This document shows positions 36,901 to 45,500 of a DNA stretch of 64,000 nucleotides, piece by piece. The notes beneath the pieces are model-generated. The model was given only the letters and a program-made list of their open reading frames with translations, was not told the DNA's origin and did not search any database. Made by a program: the position numbers and the translations under genes. Source of the DNA: Chitinophaga sp. S165 (GTDB taxonomy: Bacteria; Bacteroidota; Bacteroidia; Chitinophagales; Chitinophagaceae); contig NZ_QGTG01000005.1 in assembly GCF_003182155.1 (NCBI RefSeq), positions 248,001-312,000 of the forward strand, given 5' to 3'. How positions within the stretch are numbered: position 1 is the first letter of the stretch; each line of letters begins with the position of its first letter.

Positions 36901-37291
36901 AAAAGGTGATCTGAGAAAACAGAAAGGTGTTCACGTGATTGAGGCGGTAGATGATATAGATGTAAGATTTGCTCCGGGAGTGACGGTAGAAACTAATGCA
37001 TTAGGGGTGATGAAGGGTGATATTGAAATGCGGAAGCCTTTGCTCGACAGAGGCCAGGTAGTAGGTCACAGGTGGATGCCGAAGAAGACAGGAGGAGAAC
37101 CGCAAACCTTTTTCCCAAGAGGATGGAGTATCGATAAGATCATGGAGGAGTGTGCTTCGGCAATCAGGAATCCTGCAAAATCAAATGTGGAAGGTTACAC
37201 CCGTATGTTCCGCGCCAGGTCCGATAGTGGCGTCTGGATACGTTGGTTTGAAGAAAATGGTGTTATCAAATCAGTCTTTCCTGAATTTTAA
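33932..37291 (+). CDS. Polymorphic toxin: exported carrier, HINT domain and EndoU-like RNase tip
   Basis: The protein has 1119 residues with a signal peptide ending near ALFAA. Residues 25 to about 830 are a mostly helical region of unknown fold, with a hydrophobic stretch near 605-700. A HINT self-processing domain spans about 837-971: nucleophile Cys840 in GGSCFVAGT, the TPEHPYLT block, and terminal His970-Asn971. The C-terminal ~148 residues fit bacterial EndoU ribonuclease toxins: His988 in EHILKGD, His1001 in KGVHVIEA, a lysine-rich MPKKTGG, TFFPRGWS and the final IKSVFPEF. Such tips cleave RNA in rival cells after HINT release. It is the last gene of the operon, next to a SUKH immunity gene. 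Exact catalytic lysine not assigned. Confidence 0.9.
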   Translation: MLRSLYITIVLMLFTGALFAAERKDSLIDEMIEKGREGFKRLSEQNKKNDSLGRSEENGYILNMTTRDGVPEVVVLDKEFIRQRRIIYDKEDPNLVSSFILRDDKTLVDLDQLLRDLNNAPDTKIKTYVLLVDFVPMSFEHSLGKDATLEKLLSKENAGTRSAAIANQALAEARSIIKGITGPMLSGSDNMTLFCGFMKFKVFIKENKTTQFYLYYPHNNIDSDISTNYKDILKSYLSKLAFHNAPQYMEEFIEAVAGNNKDYLNYPAVKDNILKMKTAEEMEALLSKVTDNAYGVFTREQRLYAVKMLAGEPLSSYRGELVAGLLEKTPAEDIDAILDAMSLLNELAPASISFTTLEGEPAESPNMKVGWCLLSQITNNISGSFLGYCEDDVAKRLMESFIKLVNGSSHFEKDVEDYYLDADADKRKIVWDRSYLLSLMTDPPAGINKYDVEHNIKDGGITLTKEQLVEYKYRKGNFISEMVLSSPLVTSILGDAQARTVIESPLLEEFERMVNDSASFLSGLGQYTSSMPVWEKEAPFDLKPLQLVSFVNRSDLSLFSEVSNTGGLQIQMVPAIVLQYAEEKKISKDISKGVEIGFDLITVITPVGELAFLGKTANYIYKTLEYGGKIVAIGNLAKNLEAFPPDSKIAKAITKCYDVCMLLQLTNVGLSLRNGRLAKISRMKTEEFLKSAYDAEADLALYSGKNVPQIEAVKHMRDELELSGEAAGFGKGWYNPLKVGVKRAFSTTISKFKELTGLVQKEEKGILKFLDQKGNQVAHTAADGSLVVDRTGNLVNKGDKIEEIVENAHYRKVEGGAEMTDDLMVIRKADNTIVCKGGSCFVAGTLVKGTAGVKVIETIKENDMVLGVNTATGDTVWQKVTRAFSKQADRLIKIVTAGDTLLSTPEHPYLTAEGWRSAVSIMKGQQLKMAGRLMATVLAVTPMDTSATVYNFETAITHNYCIGNEGVVVHNDCHILQQLMANEDLKEHILKGDLRKQKGVHVIEAVDDIDVRFAPGVTVETNALGVMKGDIEMRKPLLDRGQVVGHRWMPKKTGGEPQTFFPRGWSIDKIMEECASAIRNPAKSNVEGYTRMFRARSDSGVWIRWFEENGVIKSVFPEF

Positions 37292-37304
37292 TAGGATGAA
37301 CTGG

Positions 37305-37329
37305 CAGGCCGGGTACTATACCCGGCCTG
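37305..37329. terminator. Hairpin closing the toxin operon
   Basis: CAGGCCGGGTA (37305-37315) pairs perfectly with TACCCGGCCTG (37319-37329) over a three-base loop, in the 45 bases between the convergent toxin gene and the minus-strand gene. The U content after it is modest (TTGGTTATTAT). Confidence 0.85.
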
Positions 37330-37336
37330 TTGGTTA

Positions 37337-37762
37337 TTATAGCGATAGCAGCGTCTGGACCAATACTTTCTTTTGTAACAGCAGGTCAATAGCGTCGGGC
37401 AGCGTTATATAGAACTTCCCCCCGTCCCCGTAATTAGGATAAAGAAAAGTGTTATTGGCGTCCCTGTCATAGAGCAGACGTGACCTGAATTGGAAATCGC
37501 CTCCGATGCAAGCGAATTCCTCACCGTCATAATCGTCAAAGCCTGCAAGCTCGTTCATGATATAGTCACGCGTTTTTTCAGGTTCGTTTGCTTCAATAAA
37601 AGTCTGCATTTTTTCAAGGTTGCTGATCTCTTCATCGATATCTGCCAACTGAAATGTGTTCAGGTATTCGCCCAGTTGGAAATAGCCGTCTGCAGCCTCC
37701 TTGAAATAGAATAGTTTGTTTTCTGTCCAGTACAGACCTTTTGTTACTTCCAGTAATTTCAT
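37337..37762 (-). CDS. Acidic orphan protein between toxin and SUKH gene
   Basis: A 141-residue acidic soluble protein with no signal peptide (start MKLLEVTKGLYWTENK). It contains a helical middle (ADIDEEISNLEKMQTFIEA) and a stretch rich in Asp and Gly (GFDDYDGEEFACIGGDF). I do not recognise the family. Size, acidity and place directly behind a polymorphic toxin are usual for immunity proteins, but the gene points toward the toxin gene instead of following it. It may be a second immunity gene, a leftover from a replaced toxin tip, or unrelated. Confidence 0.75.
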   Translation of the reverse strand: MKLLEVTKGLYWTENKLFYFKEAADGYFQLGEYLNTFQLADIDEEISNLEKMQTFIEANEPEKTRDYIMNELAGFDDYDGEEFACIGGDFQFRSRLLYDRDANNTFLYPNYGDGGKFYITLPDAIDLLLQKKVLVQTLLSL

Positions 37763-37938
37763 TTGTATGCCTGAGGGTTTATGGGTGGAATATAGTTAAT
37801 CTGTGGAAATAAAACGGTATGCCTTGCATGTTGTGATATATAGGATTCCTTTTTGCCAACTTTAACCTGCTTTCATAGAAATACTTATATGTTTTATAGA
37901 AAATATTGTTAATATTAAACTTTATATCAGATCAACAG

Positions 37939-38394
37939 ATGGCAAAATATCTGGACTTTTTACAACAATATGCGAAGCACCTGGGTGATCCTCAGGGAGT
38001 TAGTGAGACCGAGATCAAGGCGATCGAACAGCAGTTTAATGTTAAGCTGCCTTTAGCCTATGTAGAATTTATCTCCATTTTTGGTAAAAAGAGGGGACGT
38101 ATCCTTAGAAATTATTCCAGCGAAGTAGCATACCTGGCACAAAACAGGAAAGATGCTGTTAAAGCATTGGGCAGTATGGGGAACGGTACTTTTACAATTA
38201 AAGACAGCCATTTCTTCTTTGGGCAATGGCAGGAACTTTCTTCTTATTTTTTTGATTGTGAACAGCTGGAAGACGATCCTCCGGTATATGTGCTCGATGC
38301 AGGTAAAGCCGACGTTTTCAAACCTTCATTTTCGCAACTGATCAGGGAAGAGTTGAATAAGGTATTGAAGTTTGATGGGGTTATCAAGAAATAG
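37939..38394 (+). CDS. SMI1/KNR4 (SUKH) family immunity protein candidate
   Basis: The frame is open from a TTG at 37906, but ATG 37939 gives MAKYLDFLQQYAKHLG and a normal 151-residue SUKH protein. The family pattern is visible: GVSETEIKAIEQQFNVKLPLAYVEFISIFGKKRGRIL at the N terminus, then the beta-rich core with HFFFGQWQELSSYFFDCEQ and a C-terminal helix. SUKH proteins are the commonest immunity partners of nuclease-type polymorphic toxins and bind the toxin domain directly. The EndoU-tipped toxin ends 650 bases upstream on the same strand. It has a separate AT-rich promoter region (37763-37938), which would let it be expressed without the toxin. Confidence 0.85.
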   Translation: MAKYLDFLQQYAKHLGDPQGVSETEIKAIEQQFNVKLPLAYVEFISIFGKKRGRILRNYSSEVAYLAQNRKDAVKALGSMGNGTFTIKDSHFFFGQWQELSSYFFDCEQLEDDPPVYVLDAGKADVFKPSFSQLIREELNKVLKFDGVIKK

Positions 38395-38402
38395 GGGTAT
38401 TG

Positions 38403-38714
38403 TTACCGCACTTTACTTACATCTTTTAACTGTACCAATTCCGGCGTCAAACAGATGGCCAGGCAAAATACGGCCGGCGGTGCATCTGTCCCATGCATAT
38501 TAAATGCAATAGTATCGCCCAGGCTGATCTCAGCCGGTAGCACAGTTGTAATGGTGCTGTCTGTGCCAATAATGTTGACCTTGTAAAGTCTGCCGCCTTC
38601 TGCAGAAGAACAGCAATTGTCCGCCGCTGACACGATCCCCCTGAAAGATTTATTAGTTTCCTTTGAGCATGATAAGCTCAGTATAAGGATACAAAAAGCA
38701 AAGAACTGTTTCAT
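38403..38714 (-). CDS. Small lipoprotein of unknown function
   Basis: The protein has 103 residues with lipobox SLSC (Cys16). The mature part has two short Cys pairs (NCCSSAEGG and FCLAICLT) and a beta-rich middle (YKVNIIGTDSTITTVLPAEI). Four cysteines in so small a domain suggest disulfides or metal binding. It points toward the SUKH gene, with 8 bases between the two stops. I recognise no family, and a connection to the toxin locus is not supported. Confidence 0.7.
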   Translation of the reverse strand: MKQFFAFCILILSLSCSKETNKSFRGIVSAADNCCSSAEGGRLYKVNIIGTDSTITTVLPAEISLGDTIAFNMHGTDAPPAVFCLAICLTPELVQLKDVSKVR

Positions 38715-38837
38715 TTCATGTAGTCTGGTTGATAACTCGGGTATAGATGACTGTATAACGGGGATGCAAAGGAAAAGTTACAGAGATGAACAGACGTCTG
38801 GATGAACGGAATGTTTTCTATAAATTTATCTACGCAC

Positions 38838-39524
38838 ATGATAAATACAAATCTAACAGAAGAGGAAGCTATAGCATTGCAGCAGCAGCTAAGAGGACAG
38901 GTGATACAGTCAGACCGGTTGCCTGCAGATATAAAACTGATCGCTGGAGTAGATGTGGAATACGATAAGAACAGCGATGTGATTGCAGGTGCTTTTGTTT
39001 TGCTCGACTATAACACGCTGGAAGTAGTGGAGGTAGCAACGCATTGTATGGAGGTAACATTCCCGTATATCCCTGGTTTGTTTTCATTCAGAGAAATGCC
39101 CGTGTTACTTGAGGCATGGAAGAAGTTGCAGCAACATCCTGATATTATCATCTGTGATGGACAAGGAAGAGCTCATCCGCGCCGTTTCGGTCTTGCGTGC
39201 CATATGGGTGTGCTGTTGGACATACCTACGTTGGGATGTGGCAAAACAAGATTATCCGGAAAGTATGAAGAGCTATCTGCTGAACGTGGTGCTGTCAGCG
39301 CTTTGCTGGCAGAAGAAGATGGCGAGCATATTGGAAATGCACTGCGTACACAAAAGGGTATCAGCCCGGTGTTTGTGTCTGTAGGGCATAAGATCTCACT
39401 GGAAACCGCTACGCAGCTGGTGTTGAAGATGTGTATAGAATATCGTTTGCCGGAAACGACCCGCAAGGCAGACCATTATGGAAGAGAGGCGTTCCTCGCT
39501 TATAAGGCAGGAGCAGGTAGCTGA
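38838..39524 (+). CDS. nfi: Endonuclease V (deoxyinosine 3' endonuclease)
   Basis: This enzyme nicks DNA at the second phosphodiester 3' of deoxyinosine, starting repair of deaminated adenine. From ATG 38838 the protein has 228 residues; the 12 residues added by an upstream ATG at 38802 are not family-like. Metal-binding acids match known enzymes: Asp39 in AGVDVEY, Glu86 in FSFREMP and Asp107 in ICDGQGRAHPRR. The wedge PYIPGLF (Tyr77) and the GLACHMGV segment are also present. It is monocistronic, divergent from the small lipoprotein. Confidence 0.95.
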   Translation: MINTNLTEEEAIALQQQLRGQVIQSDRLPADIKLIAGVDVEYDKNSDVIAGAFVLLDYNTLEVVEVATHCMEVTFPYIPGLFSFREMPVLLEAWKKLQQHPDIIICDGQGRAHPRRFGLACHMGVLLDIPTLGCGKTRLSGKYEELSAERGAVSALLAEEDGEHIGNALRTQKGISPVFVSVGHKISLETATQLVLKMCIEYRLPETTRKADHYGREAFLAYKAGAGS

Positions 39525-39635
39525 TAGGAATAAACAGCAACACTATTTTCCCGATACAGTTAGTGCAACATAAAGATTATTCTGCTATCTTACCAGCAAG
39601 GCAAAGATTCAACCAGAACCAAATCGTTTATGTAA

Positions 39636-40712
39636 ATGAAACAGAGGCTCCTGTCGCTCGACTTTTTCAGGGGTTTGACCGTTGCAGCTATGATCCTGGT
39701 CAATAACCCGGGAAGCTGGTCTTACATCTATCCCCCGCTGGAACATTCAAAATGGAACGGCTGTACACCCACCGACCTGGTATTTCCTTTCTTCCTGTTC
39801 ATGGTAGGGGTGTCTGTCACCTTTGCTTTGACTAGTCGCAGGGACGATGCGGCGGGACATACAAAACTCATCATTCACATTTTCCGCAGAGCGGCTATTT
39901 TATTTGCTATCGGATGGGCCTTTCGCCTGATCCCTTCCTTTGACTTTTATAATCTAAGGATCTTAGGGGTTTTACAGCGCATTGCGATCGTTTTCCTGGT
40001 GATCTCGCTACTCTACCTCAAAACGGGTACTAAGGCCCGTATATGGCTTTGTTTTGCATTTCTGATCATATACTGGCTGCTCATGACGGTAGTCCCTGTT
40101 CCGGGATATGGGCCGGCTAACCTCGAGCCGGGCACTAACCTGGCTGCATGGCTGGACCGCACAGTAATGGGAGAGCGGCATTTATGGCGGCAGGCACGGA
40201 CCTGGGACCCCGAGGGAATACTCAGTACACTACCGGCTATTTCAACAGGCTTGTTAGGAATTATGACGGGCGACTGGTTGCGCCGAAAAGACAAAGCAGA
40301 CGCAGAAAAGGTATCATGGCTGTTTTCAGCTGGCTTCCTGTCTGTGTTGGCAGGGTTGATATGGGATGGATTTTTCCCTATCAACAAATCACTCTGGACA
40401 AGCTCTTTTGTACTCTATACCGGCGGACTGGCAGCGATGGGACTGGCATTGTCGTATTGGCTCATTGATGTACAGAAATACCAGCGCTTAACGCCGCCTT
40501 TTGTAGCGTTTGGCAGGAACGCCATCACAGCTTATGTATTATCGGGCGCCATTCCTATGATATTTAAAGGGATGTCGGGTGGAATGTTCAGGTGGTATTC
40601 GGGGATCTTTTCTACTCTTGATGCCTCGCTTGCTGCAGCTATTACGCTTGTGTTACTGATGTTCATACCAGTATGGATCATGTATAAAAAGAATATCATA
40701 GTAAAAATCTGA
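39636..40712 (+). CDS. DUF5009 / HGSNAT-like membrane acyltransferase
   Basis: The protein has 358 residues and about ten membrane segments. The opening RLLSLDFFRGLTVAAMILVNNPGSW and CTPTDLVFPFFLFMVGVSV are the hallmark of the NagX/DUF5009 family related to heparan-alpha-glucosaminide N-acetyltransferase, and the loop TWDPEGILSTLPAISTGLLGIM is also typical. Relatives move acetyl groups across the inner membrane onto amino sugars, though bacterial substrates are mostly unproven. It is followed after 76 bases by the ECF sigma gene. A mechanistic link to that regulon is not evident. Confidence 0.9.
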   Translation: MKQRLLSLDFFRGLTVAAMILVNNPGSWSYIYPPLEHSKWNGCTPTDLVFPFFLFMVGVSVTFALTSRRDDAAGHTKLIIHIFRRAAILFAIGWAFRLIPSFDFYNLRILGVLQRIAIVFLVISLLYLKTGTKARIWLCFAFLIIYWLLMTVVPVPGYGPANLEPGTNLAAWLDRTVMGERHLWRQARTWDPEGILSTLPAISTGLLGIMTGDWLRRKDKADAEKVSWLFSAGFLSVLAGLIWDGFFPINKSLWTSSFVLYTGGLAAMGLALSYWLIDVQKYQRLTPPFVAFGRNAITAYVLSGAIPMIFKGMSGGMFRWYSGIFSTLDASLAAAITLVLLMFIPVWIMYKKNIIVKI

Positions 40713-40788
40713 AGTGGAACGAAAATGTTACCACAGGCCGGTATTTTTTTGTATTATTAAGGAATCGTCTTCCTAAACTTTACTGCCA

Positions 40789-41409
40789 ATGCAATCGGAG
40801 AGTCACGTGTTATGGTGGAATGCGTTTAAACAGGGGGATTGGGACGCTTTTACTGCACTCTACGGCGAATTTTACGAACTGTTGAACAATTACGGCCGCA
40901 AGTTTACGCAGGACGCGGACCTGATCCAGGATGTAGTACATGATCTTTTTGTGAGATTATGGACGACCCGTACACGGCTGGGCAATCCCGCCTCTGTGAA
41001 AAACTACCTGTATAAAGCATTGCGCTCCACACTGTTCCGCAAAATACAATCCCTGTCAAAGTTTGTGGAGCTGGATAATGCCTCCGGACAGGGAGGGTTT
41101 GCAGTAAATTTTATACCCGATGCTTCTTTCCGCCAGGAAGAACAGGAACTCAGGAACCAGGTCATTGCCCTGGTCAATACATTACCTGCGCGCCAGCAGG
41201 AAATCATCTTTCTCCGCTTTTATGAAGGAATGTCCTATGAGGAAATAGCAGTCATTATGGACATCAATATGAGCTCAACCTACAAGTTATTATATAAAGC
41301 CCTCGATAACCTGCAAAAGGTGTCAGATAAGCGTTTCCTGACCTTCTTAACCATACTCTTTTTCCTTTCCAGAAATTTTTCAAAAAAAATTATGATACCG
41401 GAGGGATAA
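40789..41409 (+). CDS. ECF RNA polymerase sigma factor (Bacteroidota family)
   Basis: The protein has 206 residues. Sigma region 2 covers about 15-85 (FTALYGEFYELLNNYGRKF, DLIQDVVHDLFVRLWTTR). Region 4 covers about 125-185, with LPARQQEIIFLRFYEGMSYEEIAVIMDIN as its helix-turn-helix. It is followed by a FecR-type anti-sigma gene and a SusC with an STN domain, the classical trans-envelope cascade in which substrate binding to SusC frees the sigma factor. The C-terminal tail (FLTILFFLSRNFSKKI) is hydrophobic and somewhat unusual. Confidence 0.95.
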   Translation: MQSESHVLWWNAFKQGDWDAFTALYGEFYELLNNYGRKFTQDADLIQDVVHDLFVRLWTTRTRLGNPASVKNYLYKALRSTLFRKIQSLSKFVELDNASGQGGFAVNFIPDASFRQEEQELRNQVIALVNTLPARQQEIIFLRFYEGMSYEEIAVIMDINMSSTYKLLYKALDNLQKVSDKRFLTFLTILFFLSRNFSKKIMIPEG

Positions 41410-41454
41410 TTTCCACCATGTCATGTCTAATAGTAGTAAATCGGGGATATCGTG

Positions 41455-42507
41455 ATGAACAATGAGAAATACGTAACATACAGATTAGAGGACTTCCTGG
41501 ACGACGATGCCTTTATTAAATGGGTGTCAGGAAAAGAACAGGACGCCCTTGCCGCAAAGTTCTGGAGCGAGTTCCCTTCACAGTACCCATCCGCTGCCGC
41601 CAATTTTGATTTTGCTGTCAGTGTGATCCGTACTTACCGCTCTCAGGAAGTCTGGGAGAACAAGGATAATAAAGCGCACGTGCTTGAAAGGATCACTGCT
41701 ACAATAGAAGCAAACAATAACCGGCGTCCGGCACTGGTGCGCAGAATGAGCACCTGGATGAGAGCTGCGGTTATCGTACTGATCGTTGCCGCAGGTGGTT
41801 ACCTTGTCTATAATAAGTTTGGTAAACCTTCACAGGAAGTGATCGCTACCGGATATGGAGAAAAGAGAACGATCACACTGCCGGACCATTCGGTTGTAAC
41901 ACTGAATGCTTCTTCTGCCATTACTTTCAATGAGAAGTGGGATACAACTTCCGCCAGGGAAGTGTGGGTAGACGGAGAAGCCTTTTTTGATGTGAAACAC
42001 CTGAACAGGGATACCGCTGACATAAGACCCGGCCAGCGATTCCTGGTGCACAGCAATGGCCTTACAATAGAGGTATTGGGAACATCCTTTAATGTAAGAA
42101 GCCGTCACGGAAAAACCAAAGTAGGATTGGTAACAGGAAAGATCCAGGTAGGATTTGGCACGAAAGCAGCTCCTGAAGCAGTGGTAATGTTACCGGGCGA
42201 TTATATTGAGTACGCCGATAACCACGTATTACTAACTAAAAAAATAGACAAGCCAGAAACAATTAAACGTTGGACACAGGTACCGCTAACGTTTACAGAT
42301 GCCACGTTAAACGAAATTATAGAAACATTACAAGACAATTATGGTTACACTGTAAAAGTCGGTGAACAATCAATTAAAAAGCTAAAGATCGAGGGAGATA
42401 TCAACGTAGCCAACGTAGAAGAACTATTGACTGTAATTACCACGACGCTTAACGTCAAAATACAACAGCCTTCCGAGAAAGAGCTTGTCATTACTTCAGG
42501 AAAATAA
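41455..42507 (+). CDS. FecR-family anti-sigma factor
   Basis: This is a single-pass inner-membrane regulator. The N-terminal ~95 residues are cytoplasmic (KYVTYRLEDFLDDDAFIKWV). A membrane helix lies at about 102-120 (AAVIVLIVAAGGYLVYN). The periplasmic FecR domain (GEKRTITLPDHSVVTLNASS ... VWVDGEAFFDV ... VLGTSFNVRS) and a C-terminal DUF4974 lobe (TFTDATLNEIIETLQDNYG) follow; the lobe would contact the STN domain of the SusC encoded next. A GTG directly before the ATG is the alternative start. It sits 45 bases after the sigma gene and 53 before susC. Confidence 0.96.
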   Translation: MNNEKYVTYRLEDFLDDDAFIKWVSGKEQDALAAKFWSEFPSQYPSAAANFDFAVSVIRTYRSQEVWENKDNKAHVLERITATIEANNNRRPALVRRMSTWMRAAVIVLIVAAGGYLVYNKFGKPSQEVIATGYGEKRTITLPDHSVVTLNASSAITFNEKWDTTSAREVWVDGEAFFDVKHLNRDTADIRPGQRFLVHSNGLTIEVLGTSFNVRSRHGKTKVGLVTGKIQVGFGTKAAPEAVVMLPGDYIEYADNHVLLTKKIDKPETIKRWTQVPLTFTDATLNEIIETLQDNYGYTVKVGEQSIKKLKIEGDINVANVEELLTVITTTLNVKIQQPSEKELVITSGK

Positions 42508-42560
42508 CAGCAGGAAAACGCGACGACGCGGGAAAAACTAGGACTCGTAAAAAAAAAAGA

Positions 42561-45500
42561 ATGAACATTTTGAACCAAAATCTCGTTTTGGGGCTGCTCT
42601 CTTGTGCCCTGTTGCCAGGTATTGCCATATCTGCCAGCGCACAGACGTCCCCTGTGTACGCCATGCGGCAATCTGATAAGATCCCTGTAAAACATGTATC
42701 CGCAACTGTATCCCTGAAAGAAGCTTTAATAAAGCTGAAGAAATTCCAGAATATCCGTATTGCTTACAAAGAGGGACTGCTGGATGGAAAAGTAATATCC
42801 GCCGCAATAGTCGAGAAGGCAGAACATCTGGATGCAGAAGCTGCCCTGAAGCTGCTGTTGTCTGATTTCTCACTGGCCTACATGCGGGTTAATAAAACAC
42901 AATATTCTATATACGTGCCAACAGCGGCTACCTTACTGAATGTAAACAGTCTGCTGGCAGATAAATTAAAAGGTAAAGTAACAGGTCCCGACGGTGCTCC
43001 TATTCCCGGTGCAAGCATTGTGCTCAAAGGCAATTCATCAGTAGCTGCTATGGCTGCAGCTGATGGTAGCTTTGAACTGAACCTCAAGGGCGCTACTCCT
43101 CCTTTCGTACTGGTGGTTAGCTCTATGGGCTTTGCCAAACAGGAAGTGAACGTAACAGATGCAGCCGCTCCTCTAACAGTGAGCCTTGCTGAATCAAATG
43201 AGTCATTGTCTGAAGTAGTTGTAACCGCACTTGGTATCAAAAAAGAGAAAAAGGCGCTGGTATACGCAGTGACAGAAGTAAAAGGCAGTGAGTTCACCCA
43301 GGCGCGTGAAGTGAACATCGCGAATGCATTGAGCGGAAAGATAGCAGGTGTGAATGCTACCAGTCTGGCCAGTGGTCCGGGTGGTTCCAGCCGCGTGATC
43401 ATCCGTGGTAACAGCTCACTGGGTAGCGAAAACCAGCCTTTGTATGTAGTGAATGGTATGCCGATCGATAATACAACACCAGGTGGTGCGCCTACTACAG
43501 GTGGTGGTGGTCAGAACGTGGACAGAGGTGATGGTATCGGTGGTATCAACCCTGACGATATTGAGACCATCAGTGTATTGAAAGGTGGATCTGCTGCGGC
43601 TCTCTACGGCTCCCGTGCTGCAAACGGTGTTATCCTCATCACTACTAAAAAAGGTCGTGCACGTAAAGGTATTGGTGTGGATTACAATACGACCATGACA
43701 CTTGAAACACCATCTGTAAAACCAGACTGGCAGTATGAATATGGCCAGGGCGATAAAGGCCTGAAACCTACATCACAGGCAGAAGCCATTACTTATGGCC
43801 GCCGTTCATGGGGTACTAAAATGGATGGTACGGAATACATCGCTTTTGATGGTAAAATGCATACCTACTCCCCGCAGAGAGATAATATTAAAAACTTCTA
43901 CCGTACAGGATCTACTTATACAAATACAGTAGCATTTAACGGTGGCAGTGATGCAATAAATTTCCGCTTCTCGCTCTCTAATACTAACAGTAAAAGTATT
44001 GTTCCTAATTCAAAGTTCGATAAGAAGATCGCGAACCTGAATCTGAATGCTTTCCTGGGTAAAAAACTGAGCATAGAAGCTGTAGCGCAATATAATGTTG
44101 AGAATGCAACCAACCGCTCCAGTTCCGGGGATGCTACCGGCAACCCTAACTGGGGCGTTTACATGATCGCTAACACAGTAGATATCCGTGCGCTCGATCC
44201 CGGTTATGATGAGACAGGCCGTGAGATCCAGTGGAATGAAACAGCATATGCGTCTAACCCGTATTTTGTTATCAACAGGTTTAAGAATAACGATACTAAA
44301 AACCGCTTTATCGGTCAGGCAAGTGTGAAGTATGATCTGTTGAAGAACCTGTATGTAAAAGGTACTGTAAGCCGTGACTTCTTTAACTTCAACTATGTAG
44401 GTATCCTGCCTACAGGTACAGTATATACAACCGGTGCAGCAGGTGAGTACAGCGAATTGAGGAATGCAGTAGCAGAAACCAACTCTATGGCAACTGCTAA
44501 CTACAATACAAAGATTGCCGGTACTATTGGTGTGAACGCACTGGCTGGTGTAAATGCCCGCCGCTACAATTCTAACCAGACCGCTATCACCGGTACACAG
44601 TTCATTATTCCATTCTTTTACAGCTCTACCAACCTGACCACTTCGACTACTACGCCTACAAGGAATAAGATAGCGACCAACTCAGTGTTCGGTTCCGTAG
44701 ACCTGGATTATAAATCTGTCATTTTCCTGAACTTCACCGGCCGTCAGGATTGGTTCTCTACACTCAGTCCGCAGAGCAACAGCATCTTCTATCCATCTGT
44801 AGGAGGTACATTCATTCTGTCAGATGCTGTGAAGATGCCTAAAGTCATCAGCTTTGCGAAACTGCGCTCTTCATGGGCACAGGTAGGCGGTGCTACTCCT
44901 GATCCTTATATCCTGAACCAGACCTATTCCATGGTACAAGGTGGGCATCTGGGCCGTCCGGTACAACAGATCACACAATCAAACGGTGTCAACCTGGTAA
45001 CTAACTCCAATCTGAAACCGCTGACCTCTACCACTTTTGAAGTAGGTGGTGAGGCACAGTTCTTCAATAACAGATTGGGCATTGACCTGACCTATTATAA
45101 GAAACAAACGACTGACGATATCGTGAGCACGGCAGTATCTACCGCTTCTGGTTATAACAATGCATTGCTAAACGTAGGTAAGTTATCCAATAAGGGAATT
45201 GAGTTGCTGTTGACAGGTACGCCTATAAAGAGAAAGGACTTCGGATGGTCTGTGAGCTACAATATGGCATATAACAAAAGCAGGGTAGAGCAGCTGGCAG
45301 CAGGGCTTACAACATTACAGATGGCGACGAGTGTGGGTAGCTGGGCATTTGTTCACAACACGGTAGGACAGCCATATGGTGTTATCCAGGGATATACTAC
45401 AGTAAAGAATGCGAAGGGACAGACTGTTTATAATAGCACAACAGGTTACGAACAAAAGAGTGACCTGATGCCTCTTGGCAATGGTGTGCCGCCACTAACA

